A stretch of DNA of 34,950 bases from positions 1-34,950 of the forward strand of contig JAJPHU010000332.1 of NCBI GenBank assembly GCA_021325115.1. The letters run 5' to 3'. The translations under genes were made by a program, and so were the position numbers. Positions 7,841 to 16,554 of this stretch are shown here, one piece after another (within the stretch, counting starts at the first letter, position 1; each line of letters starts with the position of its first letter). The notes under the pieces are model-generated. The model made no database searches and was not told where the DNA came from. It was given only the letters and a program-made list of their open reading frames with translations. Origin of the DNA: Planctomycetota bacterium. GTDB lineage: Bacteria; Planctomycetota; Planctomycetia; Gemmatales; Gemmataceae.

Positions 7841-10800
7841 ATGTTCGCAAAGATTCTCTCCAGACCGGCGTTGGCGATCGTCATCTCAATCCTCCTCTTG
7901 TTCCTGGGGATGCTGGGGATCAAGACCCTTCCGATCGAACAGTTCCCCTCCATCGCGCCGCCGACGGTGATGGTCTCTATTTCTTATCCCGGCGCCAGCG
8001 CCAATGTCCTGGTCGATTCGGTCCTGGTTCCGTTGGAGATGTCCATTAACGGCGTCCAGGACATGCGTTACATGACCTCCGCTGCCACCAGTGCCGGTGA
8101 GGCAGCGATCATAATTTACTTCGAGCCGGGCACCGATCCCAATATCAACGTCGTGAACGTGCAAAACCGGGTCAACCCTGTGCTGTTCCAGCTCCCGCCC
8201 TTGGTGGTGCGGGAAGGGATCATCGTCAGCCAAGTCGTGCCGAGTATGCTGATGTACGTGAACATTTACAGTACGGATCCCAACGCCGACCAGAAAGAGC
8301 TTTTCAACTTTGCCCAGGTCTACGTCATGCCCCGGCTTCGACGGATCCATGGCATGGGTCTGCCCCGGAACCTCGGCAACCGCATCTTCGCCATGCGGGT
8401 CTGGCTGGATATCGATCGCATGCGCGCCTACAAGGTAGGCGTCGAGGACGTCATGAAAGCCCTGTCAGAACAGAGCATAATTGGTTCTCCCGGACGCCTC
8501 GGCCAAGCTACGGGCAAGACGTCGCAATCGCGCGAATATGTCCTGACCTATATCGGGCGCTATGACAAGCCGGAGCAGTATGCCAACATCATTTTGAGGG
8601 CCAATGCCGAGGGAGAGATCCTGCGGCTTAAGGACGTCGCCCAAGTCGAATTGGGGCCTCAATTCTTCGATATTTACTCGGACATCAACGGACATCCCGC
8701 GGCATCCATCATTCTCAAGCAGTCTCCCGGCTCCAACGCCGCCGAGGTCATTGAGGACATCAAGAAAGAACTGGAACAGATCAAGAAAGAATCATTCCCT
8801 CCCGGCATGGATTACGAACTCGCTTACGACGTTTCCAAATTTCTGGAGGCCTCTATCGAAAAAGTGCTGCACACCCTGCTCGAGGCGTTCCTCTTGGTGT
8901 CGTTGGTGGTCTACATGTTCCTGGGAGATTTACGGTCCACGCTGATCCCTACCCTCGCGGTCCCAGTATCCCTGATTGGGACCTTCTTTTTCCTGAAGTT
9001 GTTCGGTCTGTCGATCAACCTGATCACGCTCTTCGCGATGGTGCTGGCGATCGGCGTCGTGGTAGACGACGCGATCGTGGTAGTCGAGGCGGTGCATGCC
9101 AAGATGGCCGAGAAGCACTTATCGCCCTACCAGGCGACCAAGGAGGTCATACAGGAGATCAGCGGCGCGATCATCGCCATCACGCTGGTGATGACGGCTG
9201 TCTTCGTTCCGGTGACTTTTATACCCGGGCCGGTCGGCCAGTTCTATCGCCAGTTCGGCATCACGATGGCCACGTCCATCATCCTCTCCGGTCTGGTGGC
9301 CCTGACACTGACGCCGGTGCTCTGTGCCATGATCCTCAAGCCTCACAACCACGCCCATGCCCCAACCGACGGCCAGACGAACCATGTGAAAAAATGGCGC
9401 GGATTAGGGGGCTTTCTGCTTTACGCGGTTGGCGGGTTGCTGGTCTTGGGGGGAGTAACGTATCTGGCCTACCATCTGTGGGGGCCGATGGGCTTTCTCT
9501 TCATTCTTCTGCCTTTCGTGCGGAAGCCTTTTGACTGCGCGGTCGAGAAGATCACGGGCGGTTATGCCGCCATCCTGCGGCGTATCGTTACCCACCGCAC
9601 ACTGACCCTGGCCGTCGTCGGAGGCTTTGCCGCCGGCATTGTTGTGGTCAATACCCAGCTGGCGACGGGTTTTATCCCAGGCGAGGACCAAGGCATCATC
9701 TATGCTGTCCTGCAGACGCCTCCAGGCTCCACGCTCGAATACACCAACGCCAAGTCCCACGAGCTTGAGGCGATCGCCAAAGAGATCGAAGAAGTAACCT
9801 CTGTTACCTCGTTGGCCGGTTACGAAGTTCTGACCGAAGGCCGAGGCTCGAACGCGGGAACCTGTCTCATCAATCTGAAAAACTGGATCGAACGCAAGCG
9901 AACCGCACGCCAGATCATTCAAGAACTCGAGGAAAAAAGCCGCCGGATGAGCAACGTGAAACTCGAATTCTTTGAACCGCCCGCGGTCCCCGGCTTTGGC
10001 ACCGCCGGCGGCATCTCCATACTCGTGCTCGACAAAACCTTCTCTGCCGACTACAAGCGACTCGGCGAAGTAACCGACACGTTCATGGATGCCCTGCGCC
10101 GACGCAAGGAAGTGACGAACTTGTTCACCTTTTACGCCGCCAACTACCCGCAGTACGAACTGATCATCAACAACGACGTGGCCATGCAGAAGGGTGTGTC
10201 AATCAAGGCAGCGATGGAAAACCTCAACATCTTTATCGGCAGCACCTGGGAGCAAGGGTTCATTCGCTTCAACCAGTTCTTCAAGGTCTTCGTCCAAGCC
10301 AAGCCGGAGTTCCGGCGCTTCCCCGAGGACTTTGACAACATATTCGTCAAGAATGATAAGGGAGAAATGGTCCCCTACTCCGCGTTCATGACACTCAAGA
10401 AGCAGCAGGGCTTGAACGAGATCAACCGCTACAACCTGTATACCTCCGCCGCTATTCAATGTGCACCTGCTCCGGGCTACAGTACCGGCCAAGCCATCCA
10501 GGCGATCAAGGAGGTCGCCGCCCAGACGCTGCCTCACGGTTATGACGTCGGCTGGGCCGGACTCTCTTACGACGAGTCCAGAAGGGGGAACGAGGCAATT
10601 TATATCTTCCTCATCGTCGTCGCCTTCGTCTATCTCGTACTGGTCGGGCAGTACGAGAGCTTTATCCTGCCGCTGGCCGTGATCCTGTCGCTGCCGATTG
10701 GTGTCTTCGGGACTTTTTTCTTCCTGCAGGCCATGGGGTTGGCCAACGACGTCTTCGCTCAGATCGGCCTGATCATGCTGGTCGGCCTGCTCGGCAAGAA

Positions 10801-11155
10801 TGCGATCCTGATCGTCGAGTTCGCGGTGCAACGGCGCCAAGAGGGGGTGCCTCTCCACAAGGCCGCTGTCGAAGGAGGGAAATTGCGTTTCCGGCCGATT
10901 CAGATGACCTCGTTCGCCTTCATCGCCGGTCTTCTCCCGCTGGTCTTTGCCACCGGCGCCGGGGCTATCGGAAACCGTACCATTGGCACCACGGGAGTCG
11001 GCGGGATGCTCGCGGGCACCGTGATCGGTGTTTTGGTAATTCCTGGCCTTTATTACTTGTTCGGCAAGATTGCCGATGGGCGCAAACTCCTCCAGGACGA
11101 GACGGATAAACCTCTCAGTGAGACCCTCGAACCTTCCCTAATAAAGTGGCCCTGA
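7841..11155 (+). CDS. RND efflux permease (HAE1/MexF-like), second system, enlarged
   Basis: This 1104-aa proton-driven efflux pump has TM4 carrying VVVDDAIVVVEAV (D409/D410) and TM10 carrying LLGKNAILIVEF with the conserved lysine. It is about 60-70 residues longer than typical HAE1 pumps. The extra length sits between the two halves (about residues 505-560). It is a His-rich loop (KPHNHAHAP) followed by two additional hydrophobic stretches (LLYAVGGLLVLGGVTYLAYH and MGFLFILLPF), suggesting 14 rather than 12 membrane segments. The gene lies between its adaptor and a NodT-type channel. Its C-terminal tail is echoed by a relic at 11353-11439. Substrate unknown. Confidence 0.94.
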   Translation: MFAKILSRPALAIVISILLLFLGMLGIKTLPIEQFPSIAPPTVMVSISYPGASANVLVDSVLVPLEMSINGVQDMRYMTSAATSAGEAAIIIYFEPGTDPNINVVNVQNRVNPVLFQLPPLVVREGIIVSQVVPSMLMYVNIYSTDPNADQKELFNFAQVYVMPRLRRIHGMGLPRNLGNRIFAMRVWLDIDRMRAYKVGVEDVMKALSEQSIIGSPGRLGQATGKTSQSREYVLTYIGRYDKPEQYANIILRANAEGEILRLKDVAQVELGPQFFDIYSDINGHPAASIILKQSPGSNAAEVIEDIKKELEQIKKESFPPGMDYELAYDVSKFLEASIEKVLHTLLEAFLLVSLVVYMFLGDLRSTLIPTLAVPVSLIGTFFFLKLFGLSINLITLFAMVLAIGVVVDDAIVVVEAVHAKMAEKHLSPYQATKEVIQEISGAIIAITLVMTAVFVPVTFIPGPVGQFYRQFGITMATSIILSGLVALTLTPVLCAMILKPHNHAHAPTDGQTNHVKKWRGLGGFLLYAVGGLLVLGGVTYLAYHLWGPMGFLFILLPFVRKPFDCAVEKITGGYAAILRRIVTHRTLTLAVVGGFAAGIVVVNTQLATGFIPGEDQGIIYAVLQTPPGSTLEYTNAKSHELEAIAKEIEEVTSVTSLAGYEVLTEGRGSNAGTCLINLKNWIERKRTARQIIQELEEKSRRMSNVKLEFFEPPAVPGFGTAGGISILVLDKTFSADYKRLGEVTDTFMDALRRRKEVTNLFTFYAANYPQYELIINNDVAMQKGVSIKAAMENLNIFIGSTWEQGFIRFNQFFKVFVQAKPEFRRFPEDFDNIFVKNDKGEMVPYSAFMTLKKQQGLNEINRYNLYTSAAIQCAPAPGYSTGQAIQAIKEVAAQTLPHGYDVGWAGLSYDESRRGNEAIYIFLIVVAFVYLVLVGQYESFILPLAVILSLPIGVFGTFFFLQAMGLANDVFAQIGLIMLVGLLGKNAILIVEFAVQRRQEGVPLHKAAVEGGKLRFRPIQMTSFAFIAGLLPLVFATGAGAIGNRTIGTTGVGGMLAGTVIGVLVIPGLYYLFGKIADGRKLLQDETDKPLSETLEPSLIKWP

Positions 11156-11352
11156 TGAGGGCGTCGTGTGAGCCGGGGAGGTTTCGGCGGAGGGCAAGGT
11201 CTGGCTCTGTGCTTTGTACCGGGGCAGCCGCTGCCGCGTAGATAGGGAAGATTGCACCTGGAAGAATTGCTATTTGCAATGGAAGGGCCGGATGCTATCA
11301 ACGCCGGTACTCAGGATTGCCATATATCTCTTCCGACGCACCGGCAAGTTTC

Positions 11353-11439
11353 TTGTTCGGCACGATTACCGATGGGCGTAAATTCCCCAAGGACAAGATG
11401 GATGAACCGCACAGGGAGATCCTTGAACACAAAGCATGA
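11353..11439 (+). pseudogene. Relic of a second RND pump C-terminus
   Basis: The frame starting TTG at 11353 reads LFGTITDGRKFPKDKMDEPH and ends in a TGA at 11437-11439. It aligns without gaps to the tail of the preceding RND pump (LFGKIADGRKLLQDETDKPL, from nt 11057), with about half the 28 residues identical and clear nucleotide similarity. No pump-like coding lies upstream of it. The simplest reading is that a tandem paralogous RND gene once stood between the present pump and the channel gene and was deleted except for its tail. The stretch overlaps the start region of the channel gene in another frame. Confidence 0.7.
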
Positions 11440-13087
11440 GAAGCACGTGGTGGCGAGAGCGATCGCGTGCAGCATGCTGCTGTTGGTTCTACCGTCTTGT
11501 GGAATCCCCAAACTCCGCCAAGCCATGCCGGGACCAGACCTGCCGGCAAGCTATGCAGCCAGCTTCAATGGTCCCCCCAGCCTGGAAAACTCCTCTCAGG
11601 TTCCGATAGAAGATTTTTTCAATGATCCGAAGCTTACAAGCTTGATCTGCCAGGCTCTGGCCGGCGGCAACCTGGAACTGCGGATTCTGAATGAGGACAT
11701 TCAGATCGCCCGTAATGAGGTCCTGGGACGGTCCGGGGCGTACCTTCCTTTCGTCAGTCTCGGTCTCGCCGCGGGGATGGAGAGATTCAGCCGATTCACA
11801 CCTGAGGGAACCGCTGAAGAACAACTTGAGTATCTCCCCGGCAAGCACTTTCCTGGCTTGCCAGGAAATTTCCTTGCAGCCTTTTATGCCTCCTGGGAGG
11901 TGGACATCTGGAGGATGCTGAGGAACCTCAGGGACGCGGCAAAGCTGCGCTTCCTGGCCACCAATGAAGGGCGGAACTACGTCATAACTCGTCTAGTCGC
12001 AGAGATTGCCGAGAATTATTACATGCTCATGGCGCTGGACAAACGAATTGAGAACCTGGATAACATCATCGCGCTTCAGCAGCAAAGCCTCGAGATCGCC
12101 AGGGCCAGGATGGAAGCAGCCCGCAGCACTGCGCTGCCTGTCCAGCGTTTCCAGGCCGAGATTCGCAAGAACCAGAGCCAAAGACTGATCGCTCAGCAGG
12201 AGATCATCCAGGTCGAGAACCGTATCAACTTCCTCGTCGGCCGCTACCCCCAGCCGGTTGAACGCAATACGGGGGATTTCATCGATCTGAACTTGCATGC
12301 ATTGAGCCTGGGAGTGCCCGCGCAGCTGCTTCTAAACCGGCCCGACATCCGCCAAGCCGAGCGCGAGTTGGCGGCTGCCGGACTTGACGTGAAGGCTGCT
12401 CGAGCCCGCTTCTTTCCTCAGTTGGCCATCGCCGGTCCTACAGGTCCAGCAGGACCATATAGCCCCATTGGCTGGCAGGCCTTCAACCCCAAATATCTGT
12501 TCTGGACCCCGGATGCCTTGCTTGTCAGTATCGCTGGGGATCTGATCACGCCGTTGATCAACAAGAGAGCGATTCGGGCCGATTACAAAACCGCCAACGC
12601 CCGGCAATTGCAGGCCGTCTACAACTACCAACGTGTCATTCTCAACGCTTTCACCGAGGTTGTCAACCGCGTGACCAAGGTGCAGAACTACAGCAGGAGC
12701 ATCGAGGTTCGGAAGCAGCAAGTGACAGCGCTTGTGGCCGCAGTCGAAGTCGCCAACGATCTTTTTCGGAATGCCCGGATCGAATACATTGACGTGCTCT
12801 TCGCCCAGCGCGACCTCTGGGATGCGCGATTGGAATTGATCGAAACCAAGCAGCAGCAACTGTCGGCCATCGTCAACGTCTATCAAGCCCTCGGCGGCGG
12901 TTTGTTGGGGTGCGGTCGCGCACCTAGACATCCTCAACCTGGTCCCAGCCTCACCCAATCCCCGCAAGGCGGAAGCGATCCGTCCACGACGGAACAGCTC
13001 CCCGTCCCCCGCAAACAGCCTGAACAGCCCCCCGAGCCCAGCAAGCTGCCGACGAGCCTCCCTGCTTCGGGCGCAAAACTGGAGTAG
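11402..13087 (+). CDS. Outer-membrane efflux lipoprotein (NodT/OprM-type)
   Basis: This TolC-like outer-membrane channel would complete the second tripartite system. A lipobox LPSC is followed by the usual N-terminal region. Two repeated coiled-coil halves come next: the first contains IAENYYMLMALDKRIENLDN, the second RQAERELAAAGLDVKAARAR, with LLLNRPDIRQAERELAAAG the classic NodT signature. From 11402 the protein has 561 aa, ending in a Pro/Gln-rich tail of about 60 residues that is unusual for the family. The start is uncertain. ATG at 11402 has AAGGAC upstream, but GTG at 11447 gives a shorter, cleaner signal peptide and lies just after the relic RND stop. Confidence 0.9.
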   Translation: MNRTGRSLNTKHEKHVVARAIACSMLLLVLPSCGIPKLRQAMPGPDLPASYAASFNGPPSLENSSQVPIEDFFNDPKLTSLICQALAGGNLELRILNEDIQIARNEVLGRSGAYLPFVSLGLAAGMERFSRFTPEGTAEEQLEYLPGKHFPGLPGNFLAAFYASWEVDIWRMLRNLRDAAKLRFLATNEGRNYVITRLVAEIAENYYMLMALDKRIENLDNIIALQQQSLEIARARMEAARSTALPVQRFQAEIRKNQSQRLIAQQEIIQVENRINFLVGRYPQPVERNTGDFIDLNLHALSLGVPAQLLLNRPDIRQAERELAAAGLDVKAARARFFPQLAIAGPTGPAGPYSPIGWQAFNPKYLFWTPDALLVSIAGDLITPLINKRAIRADYKTANARQLQAVYNYQRVILNAFTEVVNRVTKVQNYSRSIEVRKQQVTALVAAVEVANDLFRNARIEYIDVLFAQRDLWDARLELIETKQQQLSAIVNVYQALGGGLLGCGRAPRHPQPGPSLTQSPQGGSDPSTTEQLPVPRKQPEQPPEPSKLPTSLPASGAKLE

Positions 13088-13154
13088 CAAAGTGGTGATC
13101 GTGGTGGAGCTACTGGTCCGCAGAATTGGGGCTGGCACTATGGGCAGATCTGTC

Positions 13155-13212
13155 GGTTAGCCGCGACACACAGCAGAGCGCGAACCTGCTCTGCTGCGCG
13201 TTGCGGCTAACC
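13155..13212. terminator. Long hairpin, probable bidirectional terminator
   Basis: The arms 13155-13179 and 13188-13212 pair along about 25 bp with two mismatches. The outer part is GGTTAGCCGC/GCGGCTAACC and the inner part CAGCAGAGC/GCTCTGCTG. The 8-nt loop is short. It lies exactly between two convergent genes, the outer-membrane channel ending at 13087 and the lipoprotein gene ending at 13233, which suits a bidirectional terminator. There is no clear T-run, so mRNA-end stabilisation or an inserted palindromic element are alternatives. Confidence 0.6.
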
Positions 13213-13232
13213 AAGGAACAGTATACCAGCCC

Positions 13233-13628
13233 TTACGGAGAAGTCTGAGGCCGACCCGCGGCCGTTGTCTGGGTCACAGGTGAGGGAGGCGCCTGTCTCA
13301 AAGGCGGGGTAGGGATTGGCTGATTAATGTAGGAATACGTCGCCGTATAAGGCCACGTCACGATATCGCCGATAAGACTGAACGGCAGGTCTGCGGCCCA
13401 GAATAGCCTTAAGGCCGCTTGTCGATATTGCTCCGACTTGGAGTATGGCTTGCAGTAACATTCTTCATTTGCTGTCTTCTTAATGCACGACACATCTTGT
13501 CTCACTCCGCCGAAAGGGCTTGTCCCTCCCTCGTCGGGCCCCTGCCTGGCCAGGTTTGCAGCGGTTCCGCATCCCGCGATTGGCGGGCCACAGAGCAACA
13601 AAACAACGCAGATTGTGCGAAAGGCCAT
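13233..13628 (-). CDS. YceK/YidQ-like lipoprotein
   Basis: This 131-aa predicted outer-membrane lipoprotein has a signal peptide ending IAGC with Cys20. The family-like pattern follows: GCGT near the start, SPFGGVRQDV in the middle, and DLPFSLIGDIVTWPYTAT toward the end. It has an unusual Cys-containing insert (CIKKTANEECYCKPYSK). A Pro/Thr-rich tail closes the protein. Function of the family is not established. The ATG at 13628 has a GGCGGTGAG stretch directly upstream; a frame extended upstream to 13751 lacks a signal-peptide logic. It is convergent with the efflux operon, separated from it by the hairpin at 13155. Confidence 0.75.
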   Translation of the reverse strand: MAFRTICVVLLLCGPPIAGCGTAANLARQGPDEGGTSPFGGVRQDVSCIKKTANEECYCKPYSKSEQYRQAALRLFWAADLPFSLIGDIVTWPYTATYSYINQPIPTPPLRQAPPSPVTQTTAAGRPQTSP

Positions 13629-13864
13629 CTCACCGCCCTCTGGAAAGAGCCTGAGGATAACAACCGGGCACGACCAGGCAAGACCAAATGACTGTTCCGT
13701 CGGGCCGTTTGTCCACGGCCTGGATGCGTCCCTTCTGTTCGCCCCGAACAACGCATCTCGGATGTAAAGACACCTTCTGGCGAGGATTCCCGCTCTATAT
13801 ATTCAGTTAGAATAAGAGATGAGTACGCTTCCGGGGCGGCCCAGACTCAGAAGGAGACATGTGT

Positions 13865-14713
13865 ATGGCCGTGGAAATCAAAGTGCCTGCCGTTGGCGAG
13901 TCGATCACGGATGGAACGATTGCGCGTTGGTTGAAAGCCAACGGCGCGGTAGTGAAAGCCAATGAGCCGGTGTGCGAAGTAGAGACCGACAAAGCGACGA
14001 CGGAAGTGATGGCCCCGGCCGGCGGGCAGCTGAGCATCGCCGTTGCGGAAGGGCAGAAAGTTGCTATCGGCGCCGTCATTGACCGGATTGAAGAGGGCGT
14101 GGCGGCTTCGTCTCCTCCTGCCTCTCCGCCTGCACCCGCAGCCAAGCGCGACAGCGACACGCGCACGCCGGCAACTAAACCGCCAGCGGCCTCGGGGCCG
14201 ATTTTGTCGCCGGTGGAGCGGCCCGGACAAATGTGGTCGGCCGACATCACTTACCTGCCCCTGCCGAGCGGGTTCATGTATCTGGCGGCGACACTGGACT
14301 GGTACAGCCGGTTAGTGGTGGCCTGGCGGTTGTCGAACACACTGGACGGGGCGTTCTGCCAGGAGATGCTGGGGGCGGCCCTGTCCAGCGGCAGGCCGGA
14401 GGTGTTCAACACCGACCAGGGAGTGCAGTTTACGGCGGTGGCATGGACGAGCCGGCTGGAGTCGGCCGGGGTGGCGGTGAGCATGGATGGGCGGGGCCGC
14501 TGCCTGGGCAACGTGTTTGTGGAGCGTCTGTGGCGGACGGTGAAGTACGAGGACGTATACTTGCAGGGGTATGAGACGGTGGCGGAGTTGGAACGGGGCT
14601 TGGCGGCGTACTTTTGCTTTTACAACCACGAGCGGCCCCACCAGGCGTTGGGCTACCGAACTCCTGCCGAGGTACATACCGGAGAGGGCCGAAAGCCGTC
14701 AAGGAGTAGGTAA
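13865..14713 (+). CDS. Chimera: 2-oxoglutarate dehydrogenase E2 lipoyl domain fused to IS3 transposase core
   Basis: This 282-aa ORF has two unrelated halves. Residues 1-77 are a lipoyl domain of the succinyltransferase (SucB/OdhB) type, with MAVEIKVPAVGES at the start and the lipoylation site ETDKATTEV (Lys43). An Ala/Pro linker follows up to GPILSP (about 116), the first residues of the E3-binding domain. From VERPGQMWSADITYLPL onward it is IS3 OrfB, with a complete DD(35)E set D127, D184 and E220. The E2 catalytic domain is absent here. I chose ATG 13865 because AAGGAG is 8 nt upstream; ATG 13859 is only 2 nt from it. The join is in frame. It is more likely a rearrangement scar than an evolved fusion, but the protein could be made. 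Confidence 0.85.
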   Translation: MAVEIKVPAVGESITDGTIARWLKANGAVVKANEPVCEVETDKATTEVMAPAGGQLSIAVAEGQKVAIGAVIDRIEEGVAASSPPASPPAPAAKRDSDTRTPATKPPAASGPILSPVERPGQMWSADITYLPLPSGFMYLAATLDWYSRLVVAWRLSNTLDGAFCQEMLGAALSSGRPEVFNTDQGVQFTAVAWTSRLESAGVAVSMDGRGRCLGNVFVERLWRTVKYEDVYLQGYETVAELERGLAAYFCFYNHERPHQALGYRTPAEVHTGEGRKPSRSR

Positions 14714-14748
14714 AAATCGGGTGTTTTTGGTCTTGACAACGGGGTCCA
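14213..14748 (+). mobile_element. IS3-family element, 5'-truncated, copy 2
   Basis: The C-terminal about 165 codons of an OrfB-type transposase (whole catalytic core) are followed by the right end, whose outer 20 bp on the opposite strand read TGGACCCCGTTGTCAAGACC. The left inverted repeat, orfA and the first part of orfB are missing; their place is taken by E2 gene sequence. The boundary lies within about 14208-14216. The last about 180 bp are nearly identical to copy 1 at 6358-6542, in the same orientation. The right end stops 27 bp short of the AI-2E gene stop codon. Confidence 0.85.
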
Positions 14749-14774
14749 CTTTAATACCCTGCCCGTCTGCTGCG

Positions 14775-16517
14775 CTAGCAAGAGATGCCCTTGGGGGCCG
14801 CATTGGCTGCTACTTGTACCAGGGGGATGATCTGATCGCGGCTGGCCGATAAGCTGGTAGCCAGCAGATCCATGCCGGCGTCACGCAGCCGCTTCTCCAG
14901 ATGCTCGATCTTCTCGCTATCGGCCCAGCGGCCCACAACGATCTTGACGCCGGGCGCCTCCCGGCGGATGCGTTTGCACAGATAGCGGGTCTGGGACAGG
15001 CCGCCCGGCGGCAGCGAGCCGAGACACACGACAGCGGGAGGCTCCCGCTGGAGATGATCGAGCAATTCAGCGGTCAGTTTTTTCGCCGATAGGACTTCCA
15101 GCGTGTAGCCGCGCAAGCGCAGCATTTGGCCGAGCATCACCAGGGCCAGCTCGTCGCCCTCATCGCGTACCGGCCAGCCGACGGCCTGCCCCTTGCGCGT
15201 CTCCGCCGTCTGCGGGAACTGCTCGGCCAAAGCGCTCGCCAAGTCTTCCTCGATGTCGCGGATGCTTTGGAGGACGTATTCATAATTGTCCGGATCCAAC
15301 TCGCCTCGGTCGTAATCGCGGCGGGCATGAAGCAGGGCCGGTAGCAAAATCTCTTCGTAGACGGACTCCGGCGGGTGGTTGTTTCTGTGGTCCTCGACGA
15401 GATCGGCAGCCTCATCAAGATCGTGGGCCACCAGACGTTGGTAGAACGTCACGTCGCGGCTGAGGACCGGCTCGTCGCCCAGCAGTACTTCGAAGAACTT
15501 CAGTTCCGGCACGTATTTGCCCAGGACGACAAGGATGACGGTCAAGGGAGTGGACAGAATCAAGCCCACCGGGCCCCACAGCCAGATCCAGAAAGCAGCG
15601 GCCAGCAGCAAAGCCAACGGCGAGACGCCGGTACTATGGCCGAATAGCAACGGCTCGACCACGTTGGCGGTGAGCAGCTCCAGAAGGACGAAGAAAGCGA
15701 AGACAATCAGCGGCAGCAGCCAGCCTGGCAGGGTAGCGACGGCAAAACTGGTAAGCAAGACAGCGACCAACCAGGTGCCCAGGTAAGGGACAAAACGCAG
15801 GACCAGGGCCACAGAACCCCATAGCAAAGCATAACGCCACAAGATGTGATGTCCCGTCACCCAACCCAGCGCCAGCAAGCCGGTCGCCAGCACGACGCCG
15901 AAGAACGTATTGATAAACAGCAGCATGTACAGGTAGCGGCTGACCCGCTGGGCGCCTTCATCAACAGCCTGAGTGGTAGCGATAAGGTGCCCATGCCCGA
16001 TCAAGCGAACAAAACGGTTGCGCAAGTTCTCGCGCTGGCTGAGCATGAAAACGACCAAAACCAGGACGAGAAAAGCGTCGGCGAGTCCTTCTGCGGTTTG
16101 ACTGGCTGCTTCGCCCAGGTGCGACCAGGCGGCTTGTTTGATCTCTCCGAACAACTCCTGGATTCGTTGCGAAACATCTTCTTCCTCTCCCCCCAGTAGT
16201 GGCTTGAGTTTTTTGATTAGCTCTCCCTGGTAGTTGGGCAGATGCTCGGCAAAAGTATTGATCTGCCGCGAGCTGACGTAACCGATCCCACTCAAGAGGA
16301 GCAGGGCCAAGGTCACCACCATTAACACAGAAGGCAAACGCCCCAGGCCGCGCCGCTGCAAGGCGGACACGGCCGGTGTCAGGATAAAAGCCAGCAATAC
16401 CGCCAGGGCCAGCGGAATCAACACCTGCCGCGCCCAGTACAGGCAAGCGGTGACAAGGACCAAGCCGAGCAGCAAGAATAGCGGTTCACGAGGCTTCGTC
16501 GATGAAGAATCAGCCAC
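14775..16517 (-). CDS. AI-2E family transporter with extra C-terminal domain
   Basis: This is a 580-aa membrane protein. The first about 350 residues are an AI-2E/PerM/YdiK-type permease with some eight hydrophobic helices; LLAAAFWIWLWGPVGLILST is the typical C-terminal signature. Family members export small molecules or antiport Na+/H+, so the substrate is open. Beyond about residue 370 lies a soluble extension of roughly 210 residues: a helical linker, then an alternating beta-alpha segment (LALVMLGQMLRLRGYTLEVL, VVCLGSLPP, GVKIVVGRW) resembling a Rossmann-like or B12-binding-type fold without an obvious DXHXXG motif. I chose GTG 16517 because GGGAGG precedes it; an ATG at 16544 has no such site. 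Confidence 0.85.
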   Translation of the reverse strand: MADSSSTKPREPLFLLLGLVLVTACLYWARQVLIPLALAVLLAFILTPAVSALQRRGLGRLPSVLMVVTLALLLLSGIGYVSSRQINTFAEHLPNYQGELIKKLKPLLGGEEEDVSQRIQELFGEIKQAAWSHLGEAASQTAEGLADAFLVLVLVVFMLSQRENLRNRFVRLIGHGHLIATTQAVDEGAQRVSRYLYMLLFINTFFGVVLATGLLALGWVTGHHILWRYALLWGSVALVLRFVPYLGTWLVAVLLTSFAVATLPGWLLPLIVFAFFVLLELLTANVVEPLLFGHSTGVSPLALLLAAAFWIWLWGPVGLILSTPLTVILVVLGKYVPELKFFEVLLGDEPVLSRDVTFYQRLVAHDLDEAADLVEDHRNNHPPESVYEEILLPALLHARRDYDRGELDPDNYEYVLQSIRDIEEDLASALAEQFPQTAETRKGQAVGWPVRDEGDELALVMLGQMLRLRGYTLEVLSAKKLTAELLDHLQREPPAVVCLGSLPPGGLSQTRYLCKRIRREAPGVKIVVGRWADSEKIEHLEKRLRDAGMDLLATSLSASRDQIIPLVQVAANAAPKGISC

Positions 16518-16554
16518 GTCTTCGGTCCTCCCTAGCGCCGACATACATTACTTT

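Noticed and set aside
6358-14748. Intact composite transposon
   Set aside because: Both IS copies lack their left ends, copy 1 has frame lesions, and no target-site duplication was found, so it is at most a decayed or recombined structure.
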